From Blasia pusilla (Eukaryota; Marchantiophyta; Marchantiopsida; Blasiales), in assembly GCA_050084515.1 (NCBI GenBank), contig CM114272.1, positions 32,736,001 through 32,800,000 of the forward strand: a stretch of DNA of 64,000 bases, in the 5' to 3' direction. The notes under the pieces were generated by a model, which was given only the letters and a program-made list of their open reading frames with translations, did not search any database and had not been told where the DNA came from. The position numbers and the translations under genes are program-made. Shown piece after piece: positions 13,135 to 23,395 of the stretch. Numbering within the stretch: position 1 is the stretch's first letter; each line of letters starts with the position of its first letter.

Positions 13135-13462
13135 GGTTGAATGTGGACAAAGTCCGTGTCCGTGGACATGTCCATGTCGTTGGACTTATGTCCATCCTAT
13201 GGAAGGACTTGTCTGTTTGGGCCCCACCTTTCCCTTCTTTCTTATTCCTCTTACTTGCCTTCGTGTTCAATATATACTCCCCTATTTTTTTCTCCCTCCA
13301 CCTCCACTCCCTCCTCCCTCATTGCTCCTCTCATCCTTGCTTTGCCTTCCATCATGGAATAAAAGTGTGGATCCCACCTCTTGGAACCCCATGTCCGTGG
13401 ACATGTCTAGACTTGTCCGTCCATGTCCGTCCTAAGGAAGGACTTGTCCATTTTTTTCAACC
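13135..13462. mobile_element. MITE inserted between RNase H and integrase of R1
   Basis: A 328 bp insertion interrupts the RNase H-integrase junction, where R2 is continuous. Its ends are inverted: GGTTGAATGTGGACAAAGTCC on the left, and the complement of the right end reads GGTTGAAAAAAATGGACAAG. Both ends contain GGACATGTCC-type palindromes. The interior is pyrimidine-rich on the plus strand. The 131-codon plus-strand frame across it has no family features. No clean target duplication was found (TCTATG occurs near both sides, not flush), so the superfamily is unassigned. Confidence 0.75.
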
Positions 13463-13900
13463 ATGGGTCTATGAACCACTTGGAAGTCATACTCCTGCAA
13501 CAAAAGAGCCCACCTCGCAAGCTTCCGTGTAAGCTTGTCTGACTCCATCAACCACTTAAGTGGCTGATGATCAATAATGATGGTAAAGGGGTTGCCAAAT
13601 AGATAACACCTGAAATCTATGACAACCCACACCACAGCCAAGCACTCACCCTCATACGAGCTATACTCCGCCTCTGCAGCGTTGTTCGAGTGACTAGCGT
13701 AAGCTACCACAAACTCTCTACCATCATCGTCATGCTGGATGAGCACGGCTTTAAGCCCCAACTTGCTCCAATCGGTATGCAACTGGAAAGGACGCACCTT
13801 GATCGGTCTCCTCAATATGGGCGCGGATGTCAATCTGTCCTTGAACAACTGAAATGCTCTCTCCTGCTCATCCCCCTAGTGCCATTCCTGATCCACCTTG
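13463..13900 (-). pseudogene. R1 RNase H domain
   Basis: Continuous frame on the minus strand with LHTDWSKLGLKAVLIQHDDD (first catalytic Asp), YSSYEGECLAVVW (Glu) and IIIDHQPLKWLM (Asp), the RNase H-like arrangement of Ty3/gypsy pol. It degrades the RNA strand during reverse transcription. It ends at VVHRP, where the MITE has been inserted; R2 has the same VVHRPG sequence at 44,005-44,022. This is one of the better preserved parts of R1. Confidence 0.88.
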
Positions 13901-14870
13901 GTCAGCAAGGTTAGCGGCTTTGCAATCGAACTGAAACCCTTGACATACCATTGATAGAAGTTTGCCAATCCCATGAATGCACGAACTCGACTCATATCTG
14001 TAGGGCGTGGAATGCGTGAAATAGCCTCAACCTTCTTCTGCTGCACACCAAGGCTACCTAGGTATATATCGTATGACCCAGGTACTCAATCTATTCGTAA
14101 CTAAAACTTGCACTTGCCTGGATGTAGCTTCAGCCCATGTAATTGCAATTGTCAAAATACCTCCTCTAGATGTCGCTCATGCTCCTCAACCGTGGCGCTA
14201 AAGACTACGATGTCATCAATATAACACCTAGCAAAATCCAGACCTGCCAAGATCCTATCCATGTCCCATTGAAACTTAGTCGTGGCGTTCCTTAACCCAA
14301 ATGGTAAGAACCGCCACTAGTACAAACAATCCTTACCGTGAAGATCGATGCCCCAAAATTCCTCTCCTTCCTGTCCTCCAATCTGATAGGCAGTTGATTG
14401 TATCCGGCTCAAAGATCTAGGGAACTGAAGACCTTTGCATGCCCAATTCATCAAAGATCTCCTCAAGGGTGGGCATGGCATACCTATCAAACTTTGTCTA
14501 CCGATTGATAGGTCGGTAATCTACATACATCCGCCTATCCATCCAGTTGCCATGCACATCCTTCTTGGCGGGCATGTCGATAGTAGATGGATACTCTCCA
14601 TGTGACATCTCCAATAGTGCTGCTCCAACCAAGTCTTGGCTCCTACTCTGAATTAGATCCCTCTCCATGTCACTGTACCTGTAGGGTTGTCGGAAGATTG
14701 GCGTGTCAATCTCCAACTCAATTCGGATCCCTGGACCCTTCAACGTATCCAAATCATGCATGCTAAATATAAAACAACTCCTATAACTCCTAAGGAACTG
14801 GTGTATCCGACGCAACTCTCCTCTTGTCAACTTAGGGCCCATATTTGGCTCCCAAGTCTCCATCGTGACT
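13900..14870 (-). pseudogene. R1 reverse transcriptase
   Basis: The minus strand encodes the RT entry region (LTRGELRRIHQFLRSYRSCF, GPGIRIELEIDTPIFRQPYR, YADYRPINR-like YVDYRPINR) and the active-site YIDD at 14,212-14,223. Stops and frameshifts occur between 13,900 and 14,500. RT copies the element RNA into DNA in virus-like particles. It lies directly downstream of the methyltransferase fragment, a spacing also seen in R2. Confidence 0.88.
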
Positions 14871-15114
14871 ACGGTAGGACTCTCCGGCGCGGGTGTGGAT
14901 GGTCGTTATGGTGCAACCCGTCTTGGAAAATAGAACTCGATTGCTCCCCTGTAGCCAACTGCAAACTCTGATTTCCATGTGTAGTGGCAGAACCATGTTT
15001 GATGCTGTGGCTACCATCTCTTGGCGTACCTGCAAAACATCCCAAGAAATCCAAGGGTCTCTCCCGATCATCCCTGGTGTGTCGATCTCCTTGGGTCTCG
15101 CCCCTAGCCATTGC

Positions 15115-15620
15115 CTAAACCGTCTCGGTAGGCATGGAGCTGACCAATACAACATCTGGTTCTCCAGAATGTATGTTGGAGAACGAGATTGATGCTCTTG
15201 TAAGTGTCACAAGATCCGCATCATCTCCCAAAAAAACCGGGTTAGCTGACCGAGAGTCAGCTAACCCACTACCTCGTCCAACACTCGATTGGCCCTGACA
15301 CGGCCAACCAGCAATGACCAAGTCTATGGTCCCTACCCGTTCCAAGTCCTGCGCCACCAACAACAAAATGTCCCTCGATGGTAAAATCTCGTAACCCTGG
15401 ATGGTGGACATAGACAACAAGTTGGGAAATGGGAGGCGTAACTACGCCACATGGTGAAGTGAAGCGTGGCTTGCAACATCATCAATCTCAATGTACAAGT
15501 ACTGCTACATGTGCACTCTTGCTTGTAAAATAGCAGCTAAGCCAGTGTTGATCCCCCCAAAGAGATCCGTCACGCTCTGGTGCAAACGCCTCACTCCACG
15601 CCGTCTGCACATGCTCATCA
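15115..15620 (-). pseudogene. R1 C5-cytosine methyltransferase fragment (DNMT3/DRM-like)
   Basis: Motif I, the SAM-binding loop, reads TDLFGGINTGLAAILQA (about 15,550). It is followed by YLYIEID. Motif IV reads IDLVIAGWPCQGQSSVGRG with the catalytic PCQ at 15,295-15,303. After a frameshift come FWEMMRIL and YILEN (motif VI, about 15,153-15,173). Sequence then runs straight into the RT linker, so the target-recognition region and motifs VIII-X present in R2 and R3 are deleted. Two in-frame stops lie between motifs I and IV. The enzyme would transfer a methyl group to carbon 5 of cytosine; this copy cannot. It sits within pol between protease and RT, so it is not a host gene. Confidence 0.82.
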
Positions 15621-15850
15621 AATAAATGTCAGAGCTCCTCACTCGAACCCCACAGTGGCAACTCTCCTCCACGGAATGATGCGGCTACCATAACACTCCT
15701 CTCCCTAGAAGTGTCAAGCGCGGGGTCATCCTCTGCATGGACATGCCCCTCTATCAAATCAGAAGGCCATGTGATGGCGTTGCTAAATGCTGCTAAAGTC
15801 GCCATCTCTCCTGGCCGTCGCTCGATCACTCCACTTGTGAATTAAACAAA
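15621..15850 (-). pseudogene. R1 protease-methyltransferase linker
   Basis: Minus-strand frame MATLAAFSNAITWPSDLIEG through LPLWGSSEEL has a counterpart in R2 at about 41,070-41,250 (MLASVAGFSGVVTWPETF through VPLWSSA). Its conservation in two copies argues for a real domain boundary and not a random spacer. No family recognised. Confidence 0.6.
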
Positions 15851-16283
15851 GTAATCCATCACCGGACTACCATTCTGGTTTGTAGGATGATGACTCCTCC
15901 TAGTAATCTAGGGAAAACCCCATCGGGTACAACACTGCTCTCCAACCAAGACGTAGTAGGACTCTACATCGATCACTATAGCCTTGGCTCGCACCACGGA
16001 CTCATATGTAGGATGTCTCGGGCAAATCCTCACCACGACCTCTTGTTGGATAATATACAATGTGGTACTCACTCCACCCAAGCATGTCTGTATCCAGAAT
16101 GGACAACGTTCCACATCGGCTCTCATCAAGCCCAATCCTCTAAATGCCGCTTTTCCCAACATCAAGGGTTGTGCTCCTGAATCCAATAGGATACGTTGCG
16201 CACTAAAAACTCTACCTCATGAACTCACCAATTGGAAGACCTCTCTCCGCTTATCCAGCAACACAACACCAGGAGAAGCCATG
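15851..16283 (-). pseudogene. R1 aspartic protease
   Basis: The catalytic signature LLDSGAQPLMLGKAAFRGLG is at about 16,130-16,190 (DSGA at 16,172-16,183), followed by a frame to YYVLVGEQCCTRWGF that is conserved in R2 and R3. Retroviral-type proteases are homodimers that cut the Gag-Pol polyprotein. An in-frame stop lies just upstream of LLDSGA. The frame enters the inverted duplication at 16,284. Confidence 0.8.
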
Positions 16284-16522
16284 GCACGCTCTATTGCGGG
16301 TCTAGCGGGCACCTCCACTATCCTAACAGCCGTAGCCTACCATGAATCTGACGTGGATGGCCCGAGCATAAGCTCCAAGGGCAGGTCCATCACCTCCTTT
16401 GCAATCACACTCAGGTGTGATTGCAAAGGAGGGTTTATGCTCGGGCCATCCACGTCAGATTCATGGCAGGCTACGGCTGTTAGGATAGTGGAGGTGCCCG
16501 CTAGACCCGCAATAGAGCGTGC
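16284..16522. repeat. Large inverted duplication (hairpin) in R1
   Basis: The left arm (16,284-16,410) is mirrored by the right arm (16,415-16,522) around a 4-nt centre (tcag). Apart from about 23 extra nt in the left arm and a few mismatches, pairing is close to complete over about 105 bp. Both arms carry the same upstream-protease coding sequence in opposite orientations. A transcript crossing it would fold into a long hairpin. Confidence 0.9.
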
Positions 16523-18416
16523 ATACCATAGCGGCCAGCCAGAAAACCTCGGAGGGCGTACCTCCCAACGTCATAACATTGGAAGCATAAAATAAAGGAG
16601 CACGATACACAACAGTGGCCGGCCCCAACAACGTGCTCGACACATGCTCCTCCTGAGCATTAGCAATAGGAGTCGCCACACTCGCTTCTCCCATCGCCCT
16701 CCGTGCCTGCACACCAACAACATCATCAACTCTCCAAGAACTTTAATCATGATCCATCGATGGGGTCCTCATCGCCTCAAACAATGTGAAAGACTAAGGA
16801 AGCCTAGTCTGTTTCTTGGCTTCCCCTCACTGTGGATCCAACTCTGCGGCTGCTCCACGCGTAACAACTACGGTGGCCTCCATCTGGGCAACCCCGCACA
16901 TCCAACCAGGATCCTCCATATCTTTGGTTGCTCCATAAGACGTCAATGCCACAGATCCGGCATCGGGTAGCCTCAATGCCATAGAGGAAATTTGTTGTTG
17001 TAGCTGCTGTATCTGAGCAGCCATCCCAGCCTCACGCCCGACCTCTTCCTTAAAGCATCTAGGTGATGGGACTCTACCTCCTTCACGAGCAACTCTACCA
17101 CCCCCTCGAACGAATCGAGCTCCTCGTCCCCCAACGGGACCACCTAGTGCAGGACCTCTAGGCTCACCCGTACCGACAACTCGCTCTGGTGCCCTCTGTT
17201 CGGACGTAAATTGGGGTGTAAGATGAAACACATGGCGCATATGTGACCGTACCTCTAACAATAGTCACACTGATAACCTCCTGGTGCAGCACCATATCCT
17301 CCTCCATGCTGAGGCACACGTCCATGACCTTGACAGGTGCAATCGCGTTGGTGATGGGCTCCACCACATCCCCAACAAATAATCGTAGGCGGCTGCTATT
17401 GAACCGTATATGAAGGCGTAGGTCTGTATGGCACGGCCTCTCGGTATCCTCCCTAAGCTCATGGTGCCATAGACCTATCTCGAAATCCACGTTGCTGCAC
17501 TGGTGGTGCAGCAACGTGACTGCTCTCACCCACAACTCATGGTGGCTACGCTCTTCTCCGCCATGTTGCGCTCAATGCTCTCAGCGGTCCTAAAAAAATC
17601 TCTTAAGATAGGTGAGGTGTTCATAAGAAGAACCCCCTCCCGCACCCGTGTTCGCAGGGTTTGGTCCAATATCGCCTATCATGATTGGATAGCCTGGGAC
17701 TCTATCACCCCTAGAGTGATGTAAATCAACCCGCGCAAGCGAGTGTAGGTCTCACGCAAACTCTCAAGCGGGCGCCTCTAGAAGTCATGGATGCTCCGTA
17801 GCTTCTCCGTCCATACCCCCTCGTAGCTTGTCCATAACTCAGCAAAGAACTCAACCACGAGGTTGAACCTGGGACGAAACCGACTGGACGGTGCGACTGC
17901 TCCATCCTCTTCTGGGAACGGCTCCGTCCATGACACATAGTGTGGGTCATAATAGAGTCGCCATGCCTCAATCTCCTAGGCATATCTATGGGAGAACTCA
18001 TGGTAATCTTCCATGGGTGCCCCCTCTAGGTGCTAGAACATACCGTTCCATATTGTAAACGGGTTGAACTCTCTAGAGTTCCTAGCCCGTTGTGAGTCAC
18101 ACCAACTCCTAAACTCCGCAACGAAGTCGTGTAACTCTATAGTGCCTATAGCACCCGAAAACCTATGCGGTCTTCTACCCCGGTCATCCATCTCATACTC
18201 CCAAGCTGTAGGACCACTAACTATGTACGGTGATGCACTAACACACTCCTCTACACTCTCCCCCTTATCTGAAGATGATACAAAAGGAGGTCGAGGCGGA
18301 CCCTCACGTAGAGACCCTTGAAACCTCTCGCCACTTTGCGTAAAACCTCTAGAGCTACTCTCAGGTCCACCACCTCGCCTCTCAAAGTTCCAAAAGGACA
18401 TCGTGATGACCCTCAT
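16523..18416 (-). pseudogene. R1 gag with two zinc knuckles
   Basis: Gag starts near 18,416. It has a conserved block FSGAIGTIELHDFVAEF and FNPFTIWNGMF, shared with R2 (YSGAVGTIELEDFMQEF) and R4 (FSGAVGTIDLDDFIQEF). Further on, two CCHC knuckles can be read: CWGCGGAHHQRDC (17,339-17,377) and C-x2-C-x4-H-x4-C at 17,228-17,269, the latter with a stop in it. Gag forms the virus-like particle and binds RNA. The frame shifts several times. SEVFWLAAM, near the gag-protease boundary, is shared with R3. Confidence 0.8.
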
Positions 18417-20580
18417 ATCCCTCTCACGCGATCACTCTCAACCTCGTGAGTAATCACTCAATCACTCAAACTAACATGCGGCACTCAATCTACACTCTCT
18501 CTCACTAAGAAGTGTGTTGAGCGGCAACAAGGGGCATGGTGTGACAAATCAACTACTGTCGTATTATCTCATGAACAACACATACCCTTAACTCTGGATA
18601 CCCCACACAGGTCTATGTCCCCTAAATCCATACATCAACGATGCTCTTAGCATCTGCACAAAATCCAATATCCCAAATAACTACCCAATACCCGGAATTC
18701 CCTAATACGTACAGGCAAAAGACCAAAATGGGTAACCTGAAAAAATGTCGATCGCTCCTTAGCAACTGCAAACATCGACCCCAACTCGATTGTGACGACA
18801 AAATCCTCCAATCAGCAAGTCGTTAGTACCCCTCTGGTACTAACGATGCTCAAATCTCCTCATTATGCGGTGCGGATCCAGCGGTACGGTACGGCACTGG
18901 CAGCACAGAACGGCTACAGAACGGCATGACACTCGATAATGGGATGCGGCACTCCGCAGCATACCCTCCTCAATCAGCAATACACACGCTCTACACCTTA
19001 CTGAAGGAGCGGCTCTACGATTGAGACGGTGCGGTGCTGCCACGAGCGGCATGGCGCGGCAATCGGCGGGGGCGTTGCGGCTACGGGCGTCACGGCACGA
19101 TACTCGATCATCGTCGAGTGGCTACCAATCACAACATAGCAAAATGAAATGAAAACTCAAAAAACCTTCAACTCGAGGTCACCTACCATCACTAGTTACT
19201 GACGAAACTGCGATGACGACGGCGGCCACAACAAAGTACGTGGTGGCAGCGCAAGTCAGAGAAGCAACGGTCTTCGTGGAAAGATTGTCCACTCCGTAAT
19301 GGCAGCAATGGTAGCAATGGCAACCAACCGCGGACAACAGTCGAATGCGTCTCTGAGCGGCACTAGGTGGCGGCGGCGGCGGCGGCCAATGGTCGACGGC
19401 GAACGGCGACGGTGGACCGTTGACGGAGACAATGGGACATTGACAATGACGGTGGACCATCAACGGTAATGATTGACAGTGACTATGACGGCGGAGGATG
19501 GTTTAGGGTTTGAACAATTTTACCCTAAAAATCGCTTAGCAATGGCAATTTTTCAAGATTGATCTTAACTTTTTGCTTGCAGCTTAGAATCGCGCATCGT
19601 TTCTTCCACAACGTGCACAACTTTGAGATCTATGATGATGTTTAATTTTTTTTCATTCAACTTTCCCACAAAAGTGGACGGGAGCTGTCATAGAGCCCTT
19701 AAAATCTGCACTCCTAGGAGAAAACTGGCAGCGCTTCCGCGCTAATTTCTTCCACAGTAAATTTCAGACCTGTAAAATCACAAACCAGCAATCTACTTGG
19801 TGCTCTCGAGAGCACTAGCATGGGGAAATCTGCCCCCAAACTTCATCTCTAAAGAAATTTGGGCAGCGCTTCCGCGCGCTACTCTTCCACACAAAAAATT
19901 GGCAATGGAAAACCGATTGGAAAACAGCAAAACAAGTAGCACTTGCTTTGGTGAGCACTCCCATGAGCCGCTCAACGGGGAACATGGTCTCCAACTTGCA
20001 CCAACATCGAGTAACCTGTGAGCTCCTCCATTGAAGCTCTCTTACCCTCTCATTCTCTCTTTGTAAAACAATGAAATCTCACATCAACATCTCACACCAA
20101 ACTCTCCATGGTGTGCACTCTCTCTCATGTCAAACCAAACCCACTCTCCTAATGAGAGGCTTGGGTTACACACACAAGGCAAGGAGGACCATAGCTCCGC
20201 CGCCTCATGCCAAGGGGTTCAACAAAGAAAGATTGCGCTCTCAAGCTCTCTCTCTCTTGGAGGTATACCCCCTTCCCTCTCCCAAGCTCTCTCATCAGTA
20301 CCCTATGCTCGTAGGTCACCTCCTTGGCTCTTGACCTGCTGTAGGGGGTCAAAGGCCACTTCCCAAAGTAGAAAGTCAACTATACTCCAAATGGAAAGTT
20401 ACCCAAAATAGTAAGTTTCTATAGATGGCTCCAAATGAGCCGAAACAAAGGGAAAACCTGCTCTCTCAGGTTACTCGTGGCCTCAGCAGGTCATCCTCGA
20501 CCTCCTGAGGCTATCCTCTAGTATCTCCGAAGGTGCTCTACTAGATCTCGCCAATCTATCCTAAAAGTCGTGATATCTCC
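18417..20580 (-). repeat. R1 leader and presumed 5' LTR
   Basis: Non-coding. Minus-strand features: a (CGG)n stretch near 19,370; two related blocks containing gcgcggaagcgctgcc at about 19,728-19,743 and 19,863-19,878, about 135 bp apart; and a TATA-like ggtatacctcc near 20,260. The R4 leader has one matching gcggaagcgctg at 36,612. From the R4 TATA box to that motif is about 365 nt once the R2 insertion is removed, close to the 390 nt here, which supports a shared layout. No primer-binding site was identified. Confidence 0.5.
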
Positions 20581-20946
20581 CCTTTTTGAAAATTAATTAT
20601 TTTCTTTCCTCCCCTATTGAAAATTCAATATAATTTCTTTTTCCCCTATTGAAAATTAAATTCTTCAAAAGATTTCTGATGAGGTCTTCTTTTTTTGAAA
20701 AATTATATTGTGAAGATCTTTCTCTTTTCCCTCTCTTATTAGAAATTAAACTTTTCTTCATAATTTTCTTATCATATGAAGCCTAGGGTCATAGGCATCT
20801 AGGAAAAAAACTCTTCTACTAATGTGGGTGAAGTGATGCAGTGCTCACCGAAATAGAGATATTAATTTTTTGAGACCAATAATTTGCATTTAACTTGTCT
20901 CCCTTGGCCGTAAGAAATCAAAACCATCTATGCTCTTAAGAAAGTA

Positions 20947-21131
20947 CTAGTGTGCCATGCAAGGGCGAAGGGGAAAATTTCTTTACCCTTCAAGTATTTG
21001 GTCTTTTTAATTGAACTGATCTTTAAATGTGACATATGTCAACAAGGGAGGTTGTTTGAGGTTGTTTGAAAACATGGGTATCAAGGTGGGAGGAGGGTTT
21101 TTCTAACCCCATCCTCTCTTAATAATATAGA
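20947..21131 (-). mobile_element. Small non-autonomous Helitron, 185 bp
   Basis: The minus strand begins TCTATATTATTAAGAG and ends ACTAG, between A and T. The hairpin before the end is weaker than in other copies (gccctt/gcatggc). Internal sequence is diverged from the array at 25.6 kb and is best seen as an older or different subfamily. Confidence 0.65.
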
Positions 21132-22740
21132 TGGGGTTAGAAGTCCTAGTCCTTTCTTTGTCCTCTTTTGAGGTTTATTTTATAATAAAGTGGTTTCCAT
21201 TTTCATGCCTCCTACTTATTACATGTGTCATTTTTAAAATTTAAATTACAAAAAAAAGTAAAAAAATGAAGTCAATGCAAATTAGTAATTTCTGATTAGA
21301 AAGTTATTTCTAATAAGATTTAGAATCTCACAGAAATACTGCAAATATTTGAATTTGCAAAATGGACAAGCTGGAAATAGGCAGCCGACCCCTTTTCTCT
21401 TGGGCGAAAGGGAGAGTTCGGGAGGGACGGAGGAAAAGATTCCCCGTCCGTTTGACCCAAAGTAGAGGCGTTTCACTGTCTGCTATTCTCCAAATATTCA
21501 CCCACCGGCTCAGCCTCAGGGAAGCTTTTAGGGTTAAGGTTAGGGTTACTTTAAATACATCTTCTTCGTCGTATTCGATGGCCGCGGCGCCGCTTGATTT
21601 CAGCCAGCTAGCCCCGCCCCGCCCCTCGTCGGATGCTTAGCTCAACTGCTGTTTGTAAACCTGCATCGGGTTGTGGAGAGGAATAAACTCCGTCGTTCGG
21701 TACACAGATCCTTACCGGGTGAAGTCAGACAGCGGCGTTGCAGCTCCTACCCCGCTGAGCTGAGCATGATCTCAGCTATGGAGCTCCATCGCTGACGCCA
21801 TGTCTACGTGAGATAACGAGTTCCGAATTGGAGCGTTGTTCATTAGTCTCATAATTCGGTCTGCGCAGTTGAGAAGTTGTCAGGAGAGGGAACTTCCTCG
21901 CGGTATTTTCGTGCTCGTGTTTGAGCGACTCAGCGGAGATACGTGTCAGGGGAATGCCCTTAATTCGAGTTCGGTTTGAGCCACCGGTGGTTCGCGAAGT
22001 GGAAGGAGGAAGGAGATCGGGGATGGGGACGCCTGTGTGGGGGCTTTGAGGTGAAGTTTTCTGGATGTGGCGGATCGGTGGACATGTTGTGGGAAGTACA
22101 GGCAAAATTCATGTGTCTCGTGTCAGCGGGGCGGGTTTGTCAGGATTGTCGATGGTCGTTTATAGTCCCGTCCTCTAGTCCTCCGATCATACGCCATCGG
22201 CTCAACTGGTTTCAGCGGCAATGGTAGGAGGTAGAAGATGCCAGGTCCTTTGAACTGTAAAATTTGCTACATGGAAGCGTAGCTCATTATGCAGCAAAAG
22301 CGTGTTGGCATCTTCCTCTTCCGACCTTTGCAACGCGGAGCCTTACGCGTCGAAATTGTCTCGTCCGATCCGACAACTTTGTTCAATTTCACATAGTCCT
22401 GCGGGAAGTTGCCCGTGTGCTGGCAGGAGGTCTGTCCAGATCTGATCTGATGTGAAGCGGGAAAGGTACTGGTAACTGATCAAATTTGGAAAACGTACCC
22501 CTTTCTTCAATTAGTCTGAATTTCACGCCTTGGAACGCCGGAACGCTGCGAACATGTCTCATACCGACGTACTGTCCAGGGAAATCCTTTGATGCGCAGA
22601 GATTGAAATTCCCTAGAGCAGTACCAAACTACAGTCACTCACTTGTTGTACCCCGCGCAATGAGTGAGTTGGTCATGTCAGCCCCTTAGGCAACGCGCGG
22701 GTCACGTACCATGATAGAAGTGGAATAGCCATTATAGGTT
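21132..22740. other. Higher-GC sequence, possible 5' end of a gene
   Basis: A tandem telomere-like box (ttagggttaaggttaggg) lies at about 21,528-21,547, followed 30 nt later by ATG and a 20-codon frame (MAAAPLDFSQLAPPRPSSDA). Telo-boxes occur in promoters of plant genes linked to growth and translation, so this could be a transcription start region with a short upstream ORF. No exon chain was found further downstream and the product is unknown. Confidence 0.25.
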
Positions 22741-23029
22741 CATTTCTGTAGCGGTTGGGATCGCAGCACGGCCTGATCCGCCTGCCGGTAATTCTCAACG
22801 GCAAGCCAGGAATTACGATCGTGTCGTTCAACGGATCAACGCCAGGAATATCATCGATCCGTGGAATACGTTATCGTGAGGGATAGCCATCATCGATCGG
22901 CATATCATGCAGTGCTTTCCATGGGAGCTCTCCACAATTCAGTATCATCACGTGCCTGGTTGTGGCGGGACGTGGTATCCGGCCTTGGAATACTAACATA
23001 TCTACGATCGTATCTTCATCCCCCCGGCC

Positions 23030-23395
23030 ATCGATCGGGGGAGAGGTTATCGCCCATCATCTCCACTCGAGAAATGGGTTGTCCTTAGCTGTTTCTATTG
23101 ACAAGCGCGGTCTCCATAGCGTTGCAGAATGTGCCGATTAATGGGATTTTGCGGCGGGCTCGCATGGGACTACTAGAGGCCCACTTAGTAGTAGTCATAG
23201 CTCTCTTGTTGTTGCTTGATATTGTCTCCTGTGGTGATTTTAAATCCGTTGGGGGAATGCCCCTTCTTCCTTTTCTGGTCGTGTTGTGGCCTTCAGGTTT
23301 TGACTCTTTGAGTCCCCCTCTTTTGTACTTCCGATGGGTTTTCCATCACTCGTTTTTATCGAAGTGCATCTTTGAGTTTTATCGTAGACAAGCAA
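23030..23395 (+). repeat. Inverted duplicate A of a 3' gene end
   Basis: Close match, in opposite orientation, to 56,006-56,395. Shared blocks include cgcccatcatctccact, ggcccacttagtagtagtca, ggggaatgccccttcttcct and gtacttccgatgggtt. In this copy the frame equivalent to PIISTEKWVVLS is broken by an extra base and a stop. It therefore looks like a damaged duplicate of the 3' coding end and UTR of the minus-strand gene fragment at 56.3 kb. Confidence 0.75.

Larger units (their letters stand above)
10640..20580 (-). mobile_element. R1: Ty3/gypsy retrotransposon with methyltransferase and PHD finger
   Basis: Read on the minus strand, the order is LTR and leader, gag with two zinc knuckles, aspartic protease, C5-methyltransferase fragment, reverse transcriptase (YIDD), RNase H, integrase (HHCC, DDE) and PHD finger, then a polypurine tract and 3' LTR. 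RT before integrase places it in Ty3/gypsy. Many stops and frameshifts show it is inactive. It is interrupted by a MITE (13,135-13,462) and an inverted duplication (16,284-16,522). Outer boundaries are approximate: the LTR ends were placed by resemblance to R4 and to the promoter-like block near 10.8 kb, not by a clean LTR pair or target-site duplication. Confidence 0.8.

Noticed and set aside
13112-13532. Plus-strand frames of 107-131 codons across the MITE
   Set aside because: Composition comes from a pyrimidine-rich MITE interior and ends; no homology and wrong orientation for R1.
15115-15620. Methyltransferase as a host DNMT gene invaded by a retrotransposon
   Set aside because: Three copies share the same protease-methyltransferase order, and in R1 and R2 RT follows directly, so it belongs to the element.
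21528-21547. Telomere-like repeat as a chromosome-end or interstitial telomere
   Set aside because: Only about three imperfect units; better read as a promoter telo-box.
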